The notes beneath the pieces were generated by a model. That model made no database searches, was not told the DNA's origin, and saw only the letters and a list, made by a program, of their open reading frames with translations. A DNA stretch of 64,000 nucleotides, from positions 53,654,093-53,718,092 of the forward strand of contig CM069437.1 in NCBI GenBank assembly GCA_035610365.1, read 5' to 3'. Shown here piece after piece: positions 20,029 through 32,524 of the stretch. Position 1 is the stretch's first letter. Each line of letters begins with the position of its first letter. The translations under genes and the position numbers were made by a program. Origin of the DNA: Aquatica leii. Its lineage: Eukaryota; Arthropoda; Insecta; Coleoptera; Lampyridae.

Positions 20029-22110
20029 AGCACTAAAACATCTAAAAAGCAATACTAGTCTGATAATTCTACCAGCAGATAAAGGAAGAACTACTGTAAT
20101 GATAGATAAAACAGAGTACATCAACAAAGCTAACGATTTACTCAATGATCCTATATCTTACTTGAAACTACAAAAAACCCTAATAACAAATACAAACTAT
20201 TAATAACAAAACTATTGAAAGTAAGTAATTTATCAACGGAGACTGTCAAAAAACTAACACCAAAAGATCCTCTTATTCCAAGGTTCTATGGATTACTTAA
20301 GATACACAAGCTAAATTCACCACTTCGACCAATTGTTAGCTGTATTGGATCGACAACTTATGAATTAGCTACGTATTTAAATTCAATATTTCAACCTTAT
20401 ATTAGAATAAGTAATTCATTTATAAAGAATACAAAGCATTTGTTTGAAATAATTAGTAAACAGAAATAGTTTTGACGTTGCCTCATTGTTCACTAAAATA
20501 CCAATAGTGGATACTTTACATGTTTTAAAACGACAGTTTGATAACAATACAATCAAGTAATTTGAACAATGTTTAACAACTTTATTCTGTTTGTTTAGTG
20601 GTGAATATTATAAACAAATACACTGTGATAATTTAAGTATGTCCAGCCTAAAATTACTTTCCAGAAAGATATGAAAAGTTTAATCCGTACAGTGAAGTTA
20701 GTTAGGAATTTGACATTTCATAATTTAATTTAACTGCGGTGTTTATTATTTACTTTTTGCTGCGTATTTTGTGTTTGATTATTCTATTGACTTAATATTA
20801 ATATTAGTCTGTCTTTTTCAAGATATTTTGTTTATAAAAGTGTTTGTGAAAGGTAAAATCGTTGAATATGTCATTAATATTTAATTGTATTTGAAGGTGA
20901 AAATGAAAGGATGTAAATATTGATATTTCTCAAATAGAATGTATTATTTCTGGACATACTTTAATGAGATCCCGGTAGATGGTGTAGCAATGGGATCAGC
21001 AATTTCTCCATCTATTGCAAATTAATTTATGGAACATTTTGAAGAAGAAGCTTTAAAATTTACATCTAAAAAACCAAAACTATGACTTAGATATGTTGAT
21101 AATGTTTTTCAATCTTAAAAATGAACTACAAATTTTTCTTCAATACCTAAAGAATCAACACCCAAACATATAATTTAGTATTGAAAAAGAAATAAACGGT
21201 ACTTTACCTTTTCTTGATGTTAAGATAGAAACCAAACCAGATGTTACTTTAATACATTCAGTTTATCGAAAACCAACACATACGCATCAATATGTAAACG
21301 CAAATTCTCATCATCGTCCATCTTAGAAATTTGGAACAAGTCGCACATTATACAACCGTGCGATGACAGTTTGCCATCAAATAAATTTCTAGAAAAATTA
21401 GATTACTTAGAGAATGTTTTTATAAGAAATGGTTAAAACAATGAACAAATTAAAAAGTAGCTTCGACCAAAAACTAGATCTACTGTACCAAATGATTCAA
21501 CTATAAGCAACAATTTTGCTGTTCTACCTTTTGTTGCCAATATAAATGACAAAATTAGAAGAATACTAAAGAAACATGATATTAAAGTTGCTTATAATAC
21601 ATAACACATGTGGAGTGTATCAAGTTCCAGGCGCTTGTGGCAAGGTATATATTGGAAAAACTGGTAGAACTAATAAAACTAGACTAAAAGAACACAAAAG
21701 ACATCTTCGTTTACTTCAATCTTCTAAATCTGCCATTGCCGAACATGCGCTAAACACTTTACAAGATATAAACTTCGAAAAAACTATAACGATTGCTAAA
21801 ACCAAAAACTGGCGTTCAAGAAAGATCAGAGAAGCGATTGCAATTATTAAAGTACCTGGCAACTTTAACAGAGACAATGGTTACGAGTTATCTGACACCT
21901 GGTTACATGTTATTCCCAGATCTTTACTTTATCTACCAAACACACTATAAGCTACGTCTAGAGTTTTTAATGGTGGTTTTTCTTTAGAATTTTGAGCAAA
22001 TGCTGTAGCTAAAACAACTTACAACATTTAACCAAGTTTTCCGAACATTTGTTTTTTCTAGTTAGTTAATTTTATAATTTTTGTTTTAATAATTGTCACC
22101 TGAAAACCAT
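20029..22110 (+). pseudogene. Penelope-like element copy B (RT and intact-looking GIY-YIG)
   Basis: Plus-strand copy starting abruptly in the RT N-terminal region (LIILPADKGRTTVMIDKTEY), then FYGLLKIHKLNSPLRPIVS, SFDVASLFTKIPIVDT and GEYYKQI. A 355-bp MITE (20621-20975) interrupts it before DGVAMGSAISPSIAN. The active site reads YVDN, so RT is dead. From 21576 a long open frame carries the GIY-YIG endonuclease: VYQVPGACGKVYIGKTGRT, TRLKEHKRHLRLLQSSKSAI, AEHAL, and the tail REAIAIIKVPGNFNRDNGYE. That domain looks intact. The 3' UTR ends near 22110. Copies A and B face head to head, with 5' truncations meeting at about 20028 and 3' ends outward. Confidence 0.88.
20621..20975. mobile_element. 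355-bp MITE inserted in Penelope copy B
   Basis: TIRs share TTTAAGTATGTCCAG (left) and CTGGACATACTTTAA (right), with CACTGTGATAA at the left tip. TA flanks both sides (20619-20620 and 20976-20977). Copy A on the other strand lacks the insertion (AAACAAATATATGGTGTAGC), which proves the empty site. TA duplication and small size suggest a Tc1/mariner-related MITE; no ORF is present. Confidence 0.85.
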
Positions 22111-23044
22111 TTTATTAAAAAAAAAGTTTTGATGAAACAAACAAAAAAAATTTTACGCGCACGCTTATCTTAAATTAGTGGTTATGTATAGTGTATATGT
22201 TTTTATGTTGCCGAGTGCAGGTCTTTTACGTTTTTATTTTTGTTTTAGTAGTTAGTGTTCAGTTTGTCTTCTTCTTGAATGGCTTTTTTCTTCTCTTTTT
22301 AGAGTTTCTTAGAGTTTCACTTTTTTGTAATTAGAATGGTATTTTATTTACACTAATTTTACTGTGCACACCGCGACTAAACTAACTATACGCCTCGTAC
22401 CGGTGGCTAGGGTAGTCACCTGTGGTTGGAAAAGGTATCCACTAATCAGATCCGCTAGCCTAAGAAGTAAGTAATTTTTTCCAATCGTTTTAATATTTAC
22501 GTCACAACATGTAATTCGACAGGACACCCAAGACGAATAACCGGGTAAGACCAAACCCAACATAAATTGTTATAAAGAAACATACTGTTAACTCTTAAAA
22601 CTACCGAGGAAGTGCACATACCCAGGTGGTCGGCAGATAAAACTTGCACCATGTGGAAGTTTAAAATCTCCAAAATTAGTTATGTCATTGTAAAAAAAAA
22701 TTCCGATCAAACCCAAATAATCTGCTCCAATTGACTATTGGTTTGCAGCATTATCCGATGACTCAAGATTAATTAATTTCCGAAGCTACACAAGCTGCGA
22801 CTTCCATACACTTTGGTGAAAACATGCAAAGTGAAAAGTCTAATCACGACTTTGTTATCAACCAATGCCCCATCTAGGTTAAATAACGCAATTTCTTGCC
22901 TGACAAATATTTCAAATTTAATTGTGCTGGTCAGGATTTTAACGTTACAGATTCTTCCCTAACAAAACTAAAACCTGTGGCTCAAAACAAAAAAGAAAAT
23001 AAATGAAGCTCACACCAAACACCACGTAAGTATAAAACTAGTAT
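22111..23044. other. Unassigned stretch, probably gypsy 3' UTR/LTR remains
   Basis: It follows the 3' end of the minus-strand gypsy pol at 23045, so it is the expected place of that element's 3' UTR and LTR, but no LTR pair or polypurine tract is convincing. The minus-strand ORF at 22348-22563 has no recognised motif. Confidence 0.35.
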
Positions 23045-25400
23045 CAAAATCAATATTTTGAGTTATCTTTCTTTAAATCCTTTGCGTGCCAGATACCTAA
23101 TGACTTGCTATTTTTGTCGAATAACTCGTAAGTCAAAGGAGAAATACGTCGGTTAATAACAAATAGTTATACACATTTCGGTGCAAGCGTAGCATTAAAA
23201 TGTTTGCTAGCATCTGACAGAACGTAATTCTTTTTCTAAACCTTTATTAAACGTAATCTGACGATGTCGTAGATTGTAACGCAAATCTTCATAGAACTGT
23301 AGTTTTGGTGGTAAAGTTGTACATTCTGGTTCTTTGAGTACGCTGTTGTCATCTGGTGGCTTTCCAAATGCGTCACCATAAAGTATATGTTTGCGTCGTC
23401 ACACTGCGAAATACAGAGTGTACCCACTGACTTCATGCTTAGCCGTTGTAATAGCACCACCTATTTTAGCAAATGTTTATCCCAGTGGCGATGGTTTTTT
23501 TGGGCATAGGATGATAACATTATTTTTAACACTCGGTTCACGCGTTCTGTTGAATTGGCTTGTAAATTATATTGAACAGTTAAGAAAATTTTCGTGCGTG
23601 TCTCAATACAGATCCGCAAACATTTATTTCTGAATTGTACACAATTATCAGAAACAATATACTGAGGAGTACCAAAAACTAAAAATATCTGTGACATCAG
23701 AAGCTGTTGCACTACGTAAAAGAAAGTATATAACATAGTCGAAAATGAATCCACCACTACTAATACGTATAAATTTCCTTTTGAATACAGTAGCCAAGGA
23801 CCAACCAAATCTATCGACAAAACCTGCCAAGGCCTACTAACTGTTGATCGAGGTGCCAAACAACCAGGCTGTTTCAATTGTTCTACCTTTTGCGTTGCGC
23901 AAACTTAAATCGCTTATGTGTTTATTAACTCCTCATTCAAAGCCACCAATATCTGTTTTAAATTTTTGCAACTGTCTTGAAAACACTACAATGACCAGCA
24001 GTTTCAAGATCGTGATTTTCTTTGAGAACTTCTAACCGTTGCTTCTGTGGCACTACTAATTTCTAAGCATCCAACGGCGCAGCAAAAGCAGTGTAAACAC
24101 GCCTACAAATTCGGTCGTTCTGAACAGACCAATTACGGTACTTATAAAGAAATGTTATAATTCTTTTACGCATCTTAAGGTACTATAAATCTAACATAAT
24201 ATTGTCCAGTTTTAAAACTTCGCAAAATTATGATTTAGGAACAGTTTTAGACAAAATATTTGAAACTACATTACCCAAACCTGTTTGATGTATGATATTG
24301 AAATCATACTGCTGTAACCTAAGACCAAATCAAAGAGTAGTGATTAATAATCACTGTAAAGCGGGTTCCTTCTAGATATTGACAAAACTTTTTAATCGCT
24401 CACACCACTGCAAGACATTTCTTTTTTTGTAATCAAGTAGTAGCGTTCTGTCTTTTTTAATGAACTATTTATATAATTGATTACCTTGTATCTATCAGGA
24501 GGTTGTTGACTTAAAATTGCACCAGGACGAAAATCTGAGGCATCTGTTTAAACGACAAATAGTAACGCAAAATCTGGACAGGTTAGTTCAAGAACCTAAA
24601 TTAACTTTTCTTTGATGCACTTGAATGATAGTTGACATTCCGGTGAGTAAGTAAACAAAACTCTTTTCTTAGTTATATTCGAAACCGTCGATATCAATTA
24701 ACAATTCTTATAATTCTTTTAACTTCTGTCACGGATGTAGGTACTGGAATATTAAATGCAGCAGCGATTTTATCGTTCAAACTACGCTGATTTACTACGT
24801 AGCCCATATACTTTAATTCCAACGTACCAAAAATACGTTTTACTTTTTTCAACGTTAATTCCGCAGTAAAAAAAACTAATTCCAGCACTGGCAATGGTTT
24901 TTAAACAAAGGTGTTGCAATAATGATATCACCGAAGTATGCAGAACAATACGGTTCTAAATCGGGTCCAATTATTATATCAATTAAACGCTGAAATGTTG
25001 CAGGTGCATTGTGCAACGTAAACGGCATATGCTTGAACATGAATGTATGAAACAATCCTCGACCAAGTACTATAACCCCAGTAATCACTTTAGCATCAGA
25101 AGTTAATGGTATCTGCCAATATGCGGAACAAATATCCAAACTGTACAAAAACTTAACATTTCGAAGACGATCTAAAACCGACGAAATAAATGGTAGCGTG
25201 TACGCATTCTTATCCGTAACGCTATTCACCTTCCGAAAATATGTGTGCAAAAGCTGTGTGTGCCATCTTTTTTCTTTACCATGACTACTGGGCTAAGCCA
25301 TAGACTATTTGCAAGCTTGATAACCCCTAAAGCTAACAAATTGTCTCATTCTTAATTCAGAACTCATAGGAAAATACCTCTGCTTATTTGGTTTTGACGT
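23045..25400 (-). pseudogene. Ty3/gypsy pol remnant (RT, RNase H region, integrase)
   Basis: Minus-strand order is pol-like. From about 25.39 kb: GVIKLANSLWLSPVVMVKKK, YFRKVNSVTDKNAYTLP, SLDICSAYWQIPL, MPFTLHNAPATFQRL, and the active site YFGDII (YFDDII expected, so one catalytic Asp is lost). Then the thumb/connection (LELKYMGYVVNQRSLNDKI) and a poorly readable RNase H region. The integrase core follows (VLSIDLVGPWL, IVSDNCVQF, NSTERVNRVL: D, D and E present), NHRHWDKHLLK, then KNYVLSDASKHFNATLAPK and GIWHAKDLK near 23.05 kb. Many stops and shifts are present. The same clade as the copy at base 1. A gag region was not recognised upstream. Confidence 0.85.
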
Positions 25401-28234
25401 CGTCTTTATGTCATAAAATACCAAATCAGTACAGCCTAAATAATACAACTAAAACATCAAAAATTTTAACTTTTTTTTCTATACAAATAAGAATAGAAAC
25501 TACAACAGCGATACTACTAGACAACCCATTGGCCTAATACATTAGACGAGGAAAACGTTAGCCCTATACTTTAGCTGAAGAGTATGAAGGAATGTAGGTA
25601 AACAATTAACAAAGCTGAAGCTTAATGTAAATAACGAAGTGTACAATAACCAGAAAGCAATTATCGACATGTTCAATTAACAAAGCTGAAGGCGTAAAGT
25701 CAGTAAACAACATGAGAAACTGTACAACTTATCGATAGCTTATCTAAAATTTTTCTTTTAAAGTAGCTCGAAAATCTTCAAACTATTTTTGATTGTTGCA
25801 CCGTTACTAAACTTTGAATACCACTTCAGTGGTAGAATGATTTACTTTCCAGTAAAGGTGAGTATGAAAGAAGAACTTTAAACCTACCCCAACTTGCTGC
25901 GAGTGATATTAAATTTTTTACTTTTGATTTCAATTGGTTAATATGAAAATTCTTTTGCTTTAAACGCTCGAGACATTCAAATGATTTAAAAAACCTGACA
26001 ATATTTGATCTAGAATTCCGTTATCTTCACTTGGTGCCATGTGTTCAAAATGTATAGATACATTTACTTTTTTCAATTAATTAGGTATTTTATAAAAGCA
26101 TTTCAAAAGTTATTAAATATTCCAGCTATTTCATGTCTAGCAGAATGTGATGATTTAAGTTGTGAATTTACGGCTATTTTGTAATCAAAGTCATACCTTT
26201 TCATCTGGCTTTTGAATAATTACAAGTAATGATCTATAATCACTTTAATTGATAGAAGTAATGTTACTATTACGTTGTTACGAGAAACTCAGGCTTCTTG
26301 AGTTGATCCACCAAAAACAAATTGTTACGCTGGTCTTCTCATAACAAAACAAAGCAACGGCTAGCACAGCTTCTTCGGAGAGGGATCGCAGGCTTTGTTA
26401 TGTGTGATAACAACGTGAATCTAAAAAAAGGCGTCAAGACGATGAAAAATTAAATTCGGAAGATACCGTCTAACTCTACCTGTAGCAGGAAAAGAATAAA
26501 TAACACTACAGAAGTAATAACACCGAATATATATATTTATTATATCACACAAGATGAAAAAGGCATATAAATGTAAGTTCTCGACAATATTTACACGTAG
26601 GTCGAATGAATTAGTTGCACCGAATAGCAAGCAACACACCGTACAACAAGCTGACTCTGTCGGTCTAAACGGTTACATAAACATAATGTCTGAATTTATA
26701 TTTACAAATCTTTAAATTGTAGACAAACAAAACAATTTAAGCCTTCGAGACTCAACGCACACAGCTTATAAGTTCGTGAAGCACAAAAATATTATTGATT
26801 GTGTTAACTTAACATGCACGTACGGTCATAAACGACATGACCACCGAAGTACAAATCAAAGAAAGAAATTAAAGTAGTAATACTCACAGTTAGGTTTTAC
26901 CTCAGTCGGACATTAGCTAATCTCCGTACTTGATGCACCTAAAAAGTAATATTAAACCCAATCTAAACGAGCATCTAATGGTAACACAAATAAAAGGTTT
27001 TCTTAGCATCCAATCATTAAGAACGCAAGTGCGCAGCGTTTCCCTTCGACTTAACAACATAAATTTCCCATGTTTGTCGTAATTATTCTTCCCAAAGAAG
27101 GATTGTCCTGCCTGTTTCCAACCCTTGACGGTGGATACGATAATGACGTTATCAATAATGTGACGTCATGGAAATTTTCTAACGAGTCCACCTGCTAGTT
27201 ATCTTCGGTGATAACGATGAACATTTGGTGGCTACCAATATCCGCCCGACTCAACCTTCCAAATGCAATGGCAAATTAGGATAGTAGCGTGGAACAATCT
27301 AACGGTGAAGGTTAACCCGGGCGTAAAAGTACCGAACTCGTAAATGATCTAGTGGGAAGTGAAGTAAGAATGCTGTCTAAAATTTGACAGTCTTGGCGTA
27401 AGAGTAGGGAAATTCTCTTGACAAATTTCATACTCGACGAGACATTTTCATACTCGCGAATTGAACTACTAATTTCTTTTTTTTTAACATTACAACGTTC
27501 AAATTTCTTTAAAAAAAACTGGGTTAGATTTCTTACATAACTTAATTAAACATATTACATCTGGAATACATCTAAATTTTTGACTCAAAAATCTCAGAAA
27601 ATTTCTGAAAAACGATAAAAATGTGCTCTATTAATTTATGATCTTTAAATTTTTGAAAACTGCTACACTCAACAGTTGATAAATGTAAAAAATATATAGT
27701 CTAGAACGCAGATTAGATCTGTTGCACTTTTAAATTTAATGTTATGTAGTCATCTTCAGGCAAAATTGTGTAGGCTGCTTCTAAATCTATTTCAGAAAGC
27801 TGTTGCAGTTTATCAATTTTATCAAAACATTTTCATTATATTTGTTAGTATCGGCTGTTCAATATTTTTTTTCAATTATTAATTTTTTTACACAGACAGA
27901 ATTGTTTGAAATTAAACTTTTTTTTTCGTGTACGTAATAGAAAAGTGGCACATTATTTAAACAAATATCGTAGAAGAAAGTGCGAATTTTCTTGTTAGTA
28001 ACACTTTTTTTCATTCATTAGCGTAAATTATAAATGAACAATTAGTTAAATTACACTGGTCTGCATGAAAATCGGCCCTGATACCATTCTTGACGATTGT
28101 TATGTAAAATGAATTACCACCTTACACATCAAACTTGGATTGATCAAGCAGTTTGTGAAAGCAGTGAACAAGACAGGTGGCGCATTTTAATTTTTGAAAA
28201 CTAAATTTCCTCGTCTTAGCAAAGCTAAAATAAA
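25401..28234. other. No gene recognised; patches of less AT-rich DNA
   Basis: An 18-bp segment (CAATTAACAAAGCTGAAG) occurs twice in direct orientation near 25604 and 25675. The part at about 27.0-27.5 kb is GC-richer than its surroundings but has no ORF. It may hold the decayed 5' half of the gypsy element (gag/LTR), but no motif supports that. Confidence 0.3.
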
Positions 28235-28660
28235 TCAAAGAAGGCGTTTTTTGTTGGTCCCCAGATTAGACAACTCTTCCAAGATTCGACGTTTATTGAA
28301 TACCTAAATCGAAAAGAAAAACGAGCTTGGCTTGCATTTCAAAACGTTTGTAAGAACTTCCTGGGTAACCACAAAAGTGAAGACTAGGTCGCTCACGTCG
28401 AGGAATTGCGTTTAGCGTACAAGGACATAGGATGTAACTTGTCTCTTAAAGTTCACTTCCTTCACTCGCATCTGGACTTCTTCCTTGAAAATTTAGGAGC
28501 AGTCTCGGATGAACACGGGGAACGGTTCCATCAAGACATCGCTAAGCTGGAGAAGAGATTTTCAGGGAAGTGGAATGCAAGCATGTTGGCGGAGTACTGC
28601 TGGTTTTTGAAACGAGAGAGCTGTACCTCAGGGTATAAAAGGAAAGCAAGCACCAAGTAA
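28235..28660 (+). pseudogene. Unnamed arthropod repeat protein, C-terminal part
   Basis: One frame reads FVGPQIRQLFQDSTFIEYLN, then AWLAFQNVCKNFLGNHKSED, a TAG at 28385, then VAHVEELRLAYKDIGCNLSL, KVHFLHSHLDFFLENLGAVS, DEHGERFHQDIAKLEKRFSG and KWNASMLAEYCWFLKRES. I remember this sequence type as a repeated hypothetical protein in arthropod genomes, always with the HFLHSHLDFF...SDEHGERFHQDI core. Its biochemical role is unknown to me, and it is probably carried by a mobile element. Apart from the TAG (a Tyr codon by comparison) the frame is open to the TAA at 28658. The His- and Asp/Glu-rich core is well kept. Confidence 0.65.
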
Positions 28661-28945
28661 CGATGAATATCTTTTTATTTATTACTGTTGATAGCTAAAA
28701 TAGTTCTTTTTCCCATTTAAATTAAATTCATGTCCATATATTTATTATTATAATAATTATTATTATTGTTCGATAAATAAATTATAATTAATTTATCAAA
28801 AAGTGGTAAAATTAGAGATTTGGGGCTCCCTCGAAAATGGTGGGCGATGGAAGAAAACGGAAGACATATTTGGATTCAGGACGTCATTTTACATAAGAAT
28901 CACCTGGAATAGTGTCAGGACTCGATAAAAACTATTTTTTTGCAG

Positions 28946-29093
28946 GCCAGTGTTATTAAATAGTACAGTAGAAGACGAGAAAGCTCGCCGCAACGCAGAC
29001 ATTAACAAGTTAGAATTTATTACTTGGTTTGTTTCTAGTATTGATGACGTTTTAGACGTCGTAGATTGCTCTCCAGTTGAACTGTTAAATTAA
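28946..29093 (+). other. Short open frame after a splice-acceptor-like site
   Basis: TTTTTTTGCAG at 28945 precedes an open frame (PVLLNSTVEDEKARRNADIN ... SPVELLN) of about 48 codons ending at TAA 29091-29093. Its charged, non-repetitive composition is unusual for the surrounding AT-rich DNA. It could be a last exon of the repeat-protein gene just upstream. The link is inference. Confidence 0.25.
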
Positions 29094-32000
29094 TTATTTA
29101 GAATTTTTACTTTATTTTTGTTTTTATCCTTGACATAAGCTTTTGCAATAAAACTACTACCACAACTGCCGTGTCTCTTCAAAACTTAGAGATCGCTGAT
29201 GTGTTTCGAAAGCAATGGCCTGTAAAGCTGTTTGGTTCCGTTAGCTCTAAGTACGCAGCAATTTTGTTAGTAATTTGAATAAAGTGTTTATATCAATTAG
29301 TTGCTTTGTGCACTTGCCCTGTCGATAAAATATGAATAGTTTTTAATGGTACACATTTTTTGATCTCAAATCCAAATACTTTTTGTATAGCTCAATTCTA
29401 TTTACTCGATGTTACGATGTAACTGTAAAGACTCGTTCTTTGTTTTTGTGACATGTAATGTTATGATCAAAATATATCCGTAATCTTCTGCGTCCTCAGT
29501 ACACTGACTATAGTGGTGAAACTTTAAGAGTAGTCACCTAAAATTGTTTAAAAATCAGTGGTAATAAAGTTTATAAATAAAATAAATCTTTTCGACAAAG
29601 TATGAAATTAGAACATTCTTATTTGCTTCTTGCACATTTTTTCCTTACTTGAGCCACAGAATTCTGGTAAGCTTTCTCGTACTTTGCTTTGGACTTTTTA
29701 GGTAATAAACTTGACTACGCTCACTCGTGAATTCAAACATTTACACTCTAATATACAATTTCTTGATTTACAATTTTCTTTTTCTTTTAACAACGTACTG
29801 ATACAAGTTCTTTTAACATGACTTTTATTATTATATGTATCACAATGTCATAAAACTTCTTTGGATATCGTATAATTTATGATTTTTTATTAAAACCACA
29901 GTGTAAACACACATTTCCAATTTGTTATTGTCGAATTTAAGCTATATACGGATCTTTCTTGTACGCCTGTTTTGATCTTAATCATATAAATTAATATAGT
30001 TGAGTTTATTAACGACTCAACATAAAATTTAAATGTTTGATGACAGTTCTTTCTAATTCTAAATAAATTTGACGCTTCTAAAGCTAACGTCTTCGTTATT
30101 AAATTGTCAAATTTAAATATTATTTAAACAAATTTCAAACATCTCTTATAAATTGTGCAGGTAAAAAAATAGGAATTGTTATCCTCTTGAATTTTGAAGA
30201 AAAATCTATGTTGTTCAAAGATGATAATTTGTTTTGGATATAAATGAAACAAGTAAATTATGATTTGATGACCCGGTTGAATTTAACATTTTCTTTAAGG
30301 GTACTAACAAAACAACATTTGATTGCGTTTGTTATTCTGGTCTGATTTAAAAAAAAATTGATTTAACTGATTTTGAATTGCACAACTGTCTTTTTTTTAG
30401 TTTTAGGATAATTTGTTTCGATTTCTTTATTCTTATCGCTACGTTTATATCTACATCTACATTTTTGACCATTTATCCTCCATTACTCGGAATAGTATTT
30501 GAGTTTGTGTGTCTTGAATTTTACAGTTATTAACTGAAATATAAATTATACAAAAATCGTGTAACTTTTTTGTAATTGTTAAGCCATATAAGGCTGACAA
30601 ATGATTCATCTAAAATTAGTGTACTATTTAAGTATATATTAGAGTATTAAAGTAAGACAACTGATCTAAATATCCAATAATAGCATTAAATTTAATTATA
30701 ATTAATTATAAAAATCAAACTATCGATTTTTATTACTAAAAAGTATTTAAAGTTTTTATCCAAATTAAACTGAAACTAACTTTATTTTATATTTGAGAAG
30801 TAAAAAGTGATACTATTCAAACGATTAATACATTAAACATATTTGTTTGGCAACTGAGCACTAACTCCATGCCAAATTTTATAATTTGTTGCCAAAAACT
30901 AAAGACGAAAGAAAAAATTATTAAGTATTTAAAATAATTTTCTTTTCATGGAGAAAATTACAAAACGTTTTCGAGCACACATAACAAAGATAAAATGCGC
31001 GTAGGTAATAAATCATAGACTAAACTACAAAAGAAAGAGAGTTGACGTACGTATCAAACTTTAATCTAGAAAATAATTGATGATGACCATTTTACAGAAA
31101 CTTATCCATATATTTGATCCTTTTCGATAAAACGTGTGCTCGTGGGTCGATTTTTATTTTTGGCGACACGAGCTTACTCCCGCTTAACTTATAATATTTA
31201 GAAACCGTAGTTTAATCGGCACTGACTTAAAAATAATTGTTGCATCATTTTAATACACGTTTTTGGCATTTTGCACGAGATACGTCCATTTGCACATGTA
31301 TTTGGATTTATTATAAGTGCCTGAATTCTACACGTGCATTTTATGATTATTTTAGCATGAACAAAATTACACCATGACGAATTGCAAGCCACGAATTAAA
31401 AAATCTTTACTGTTGAAGACATTGCCAAGAGTAAATGTCACGAAACAAACATCTTAATTCGTTTATTGATAAGTTAAAAATACGATTTGTTTAATGAAAA
31501 ATGCCGGATTTGTTCTCTTTCGTAAAATAATTTTCTTCTATTACGTAAAATGTAAACATCCAAGCAAAATTAGAACGCAGTGTCAATAAACATACATGAT
31601 CGAAATTATTCCCATTAGTTGAAATGTGCAGCATGATTTATATCGCAAATGTGTTCAAACGTACTTGAAATTGTAATGGATATTTATCAATTTTATTGCT
31701 TGAAAATTGAGAGTGGCGAAAAGATTGTTTTAAATCCATTCAGTAAACCGATGAATGGAATGGATGGAATATAAAATAAAAACAAATTGTTCTTTTCGAT
31801 ATATCCAACATATTTAAATCCTTCTTTCGAATAGCAGGTTTTCCCTCACACATTAAACTCTTTTAAACTAAAACTTTATGCGTCATAGCATATTTTACTC
31901 GTAATAAAATTAATCGTAAATAATACCTATACACCAAACTTATTAAAAACATAGTTTTGTACACTAAAACTCAGTGTTTGGATTATTTTAAAATCTGTGA

Positions 32001-32524
32001 CAGCACTATACATTTACTAATGTATAGAGTCATCAACACTTTTAATTTAATTAAATATTAGTAATGTAACAATGAATTTTGTAAATAAGCAAGACTTACT
32101 TATTATCCTTAGTTCTTAGTGGTAAAATATGTATCCAGGCTAGGCTCGCGCCTAGCACTTTTGGCGCCCTTGTGCAAATTTAAAATAACGCCCCAAATTT
32201 GTATTACGTTTATATGTGAGTACAGATACGGGTTAAGTTAGGTATTATTATCCACTATTGAAAAATAATTTTAAAAAGTATTTTCATAAATTTATTTTCA
32301 TTTTTATATTTTACAAGTACAAGCCATAAGCTATACAAGTATTTTTTCATTGAGGTACATAACATAATTATAAACTTATAGAAAACAAAAATATATTCTA
32401 ACAGTATTACAACTCAAAATTTTTCTATTTTAGTTTCAAATGTAATATATGATACAAAAGAAAAAAATAAATATCTAGGTATTAGGGATTGTTATTAATA
32501 TTTTACTTAAGTGAATTTAGCTTT
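29094..32524. other. AT-rich stretch, nothing recognised until the hAT 3' end
   Basis: No domain, TIR pair or RNA gene was seen up to about 32.1 kb. From 32.14 kb a short hairpin (GCTAGGC/GCCTAGC) and TTTGGCGCCCTTGTGCAA look like the 3' terminal region of the hAT element that follows, though no matching inverted end was found on the other side. Confidence 0.4.

Noticed and set aside
22348-22563. 71-codon minus-strand ORF
   Set aside because: No recognisable motif; lies in the expected 3' UTR/LTR area of the gypsy remnant.
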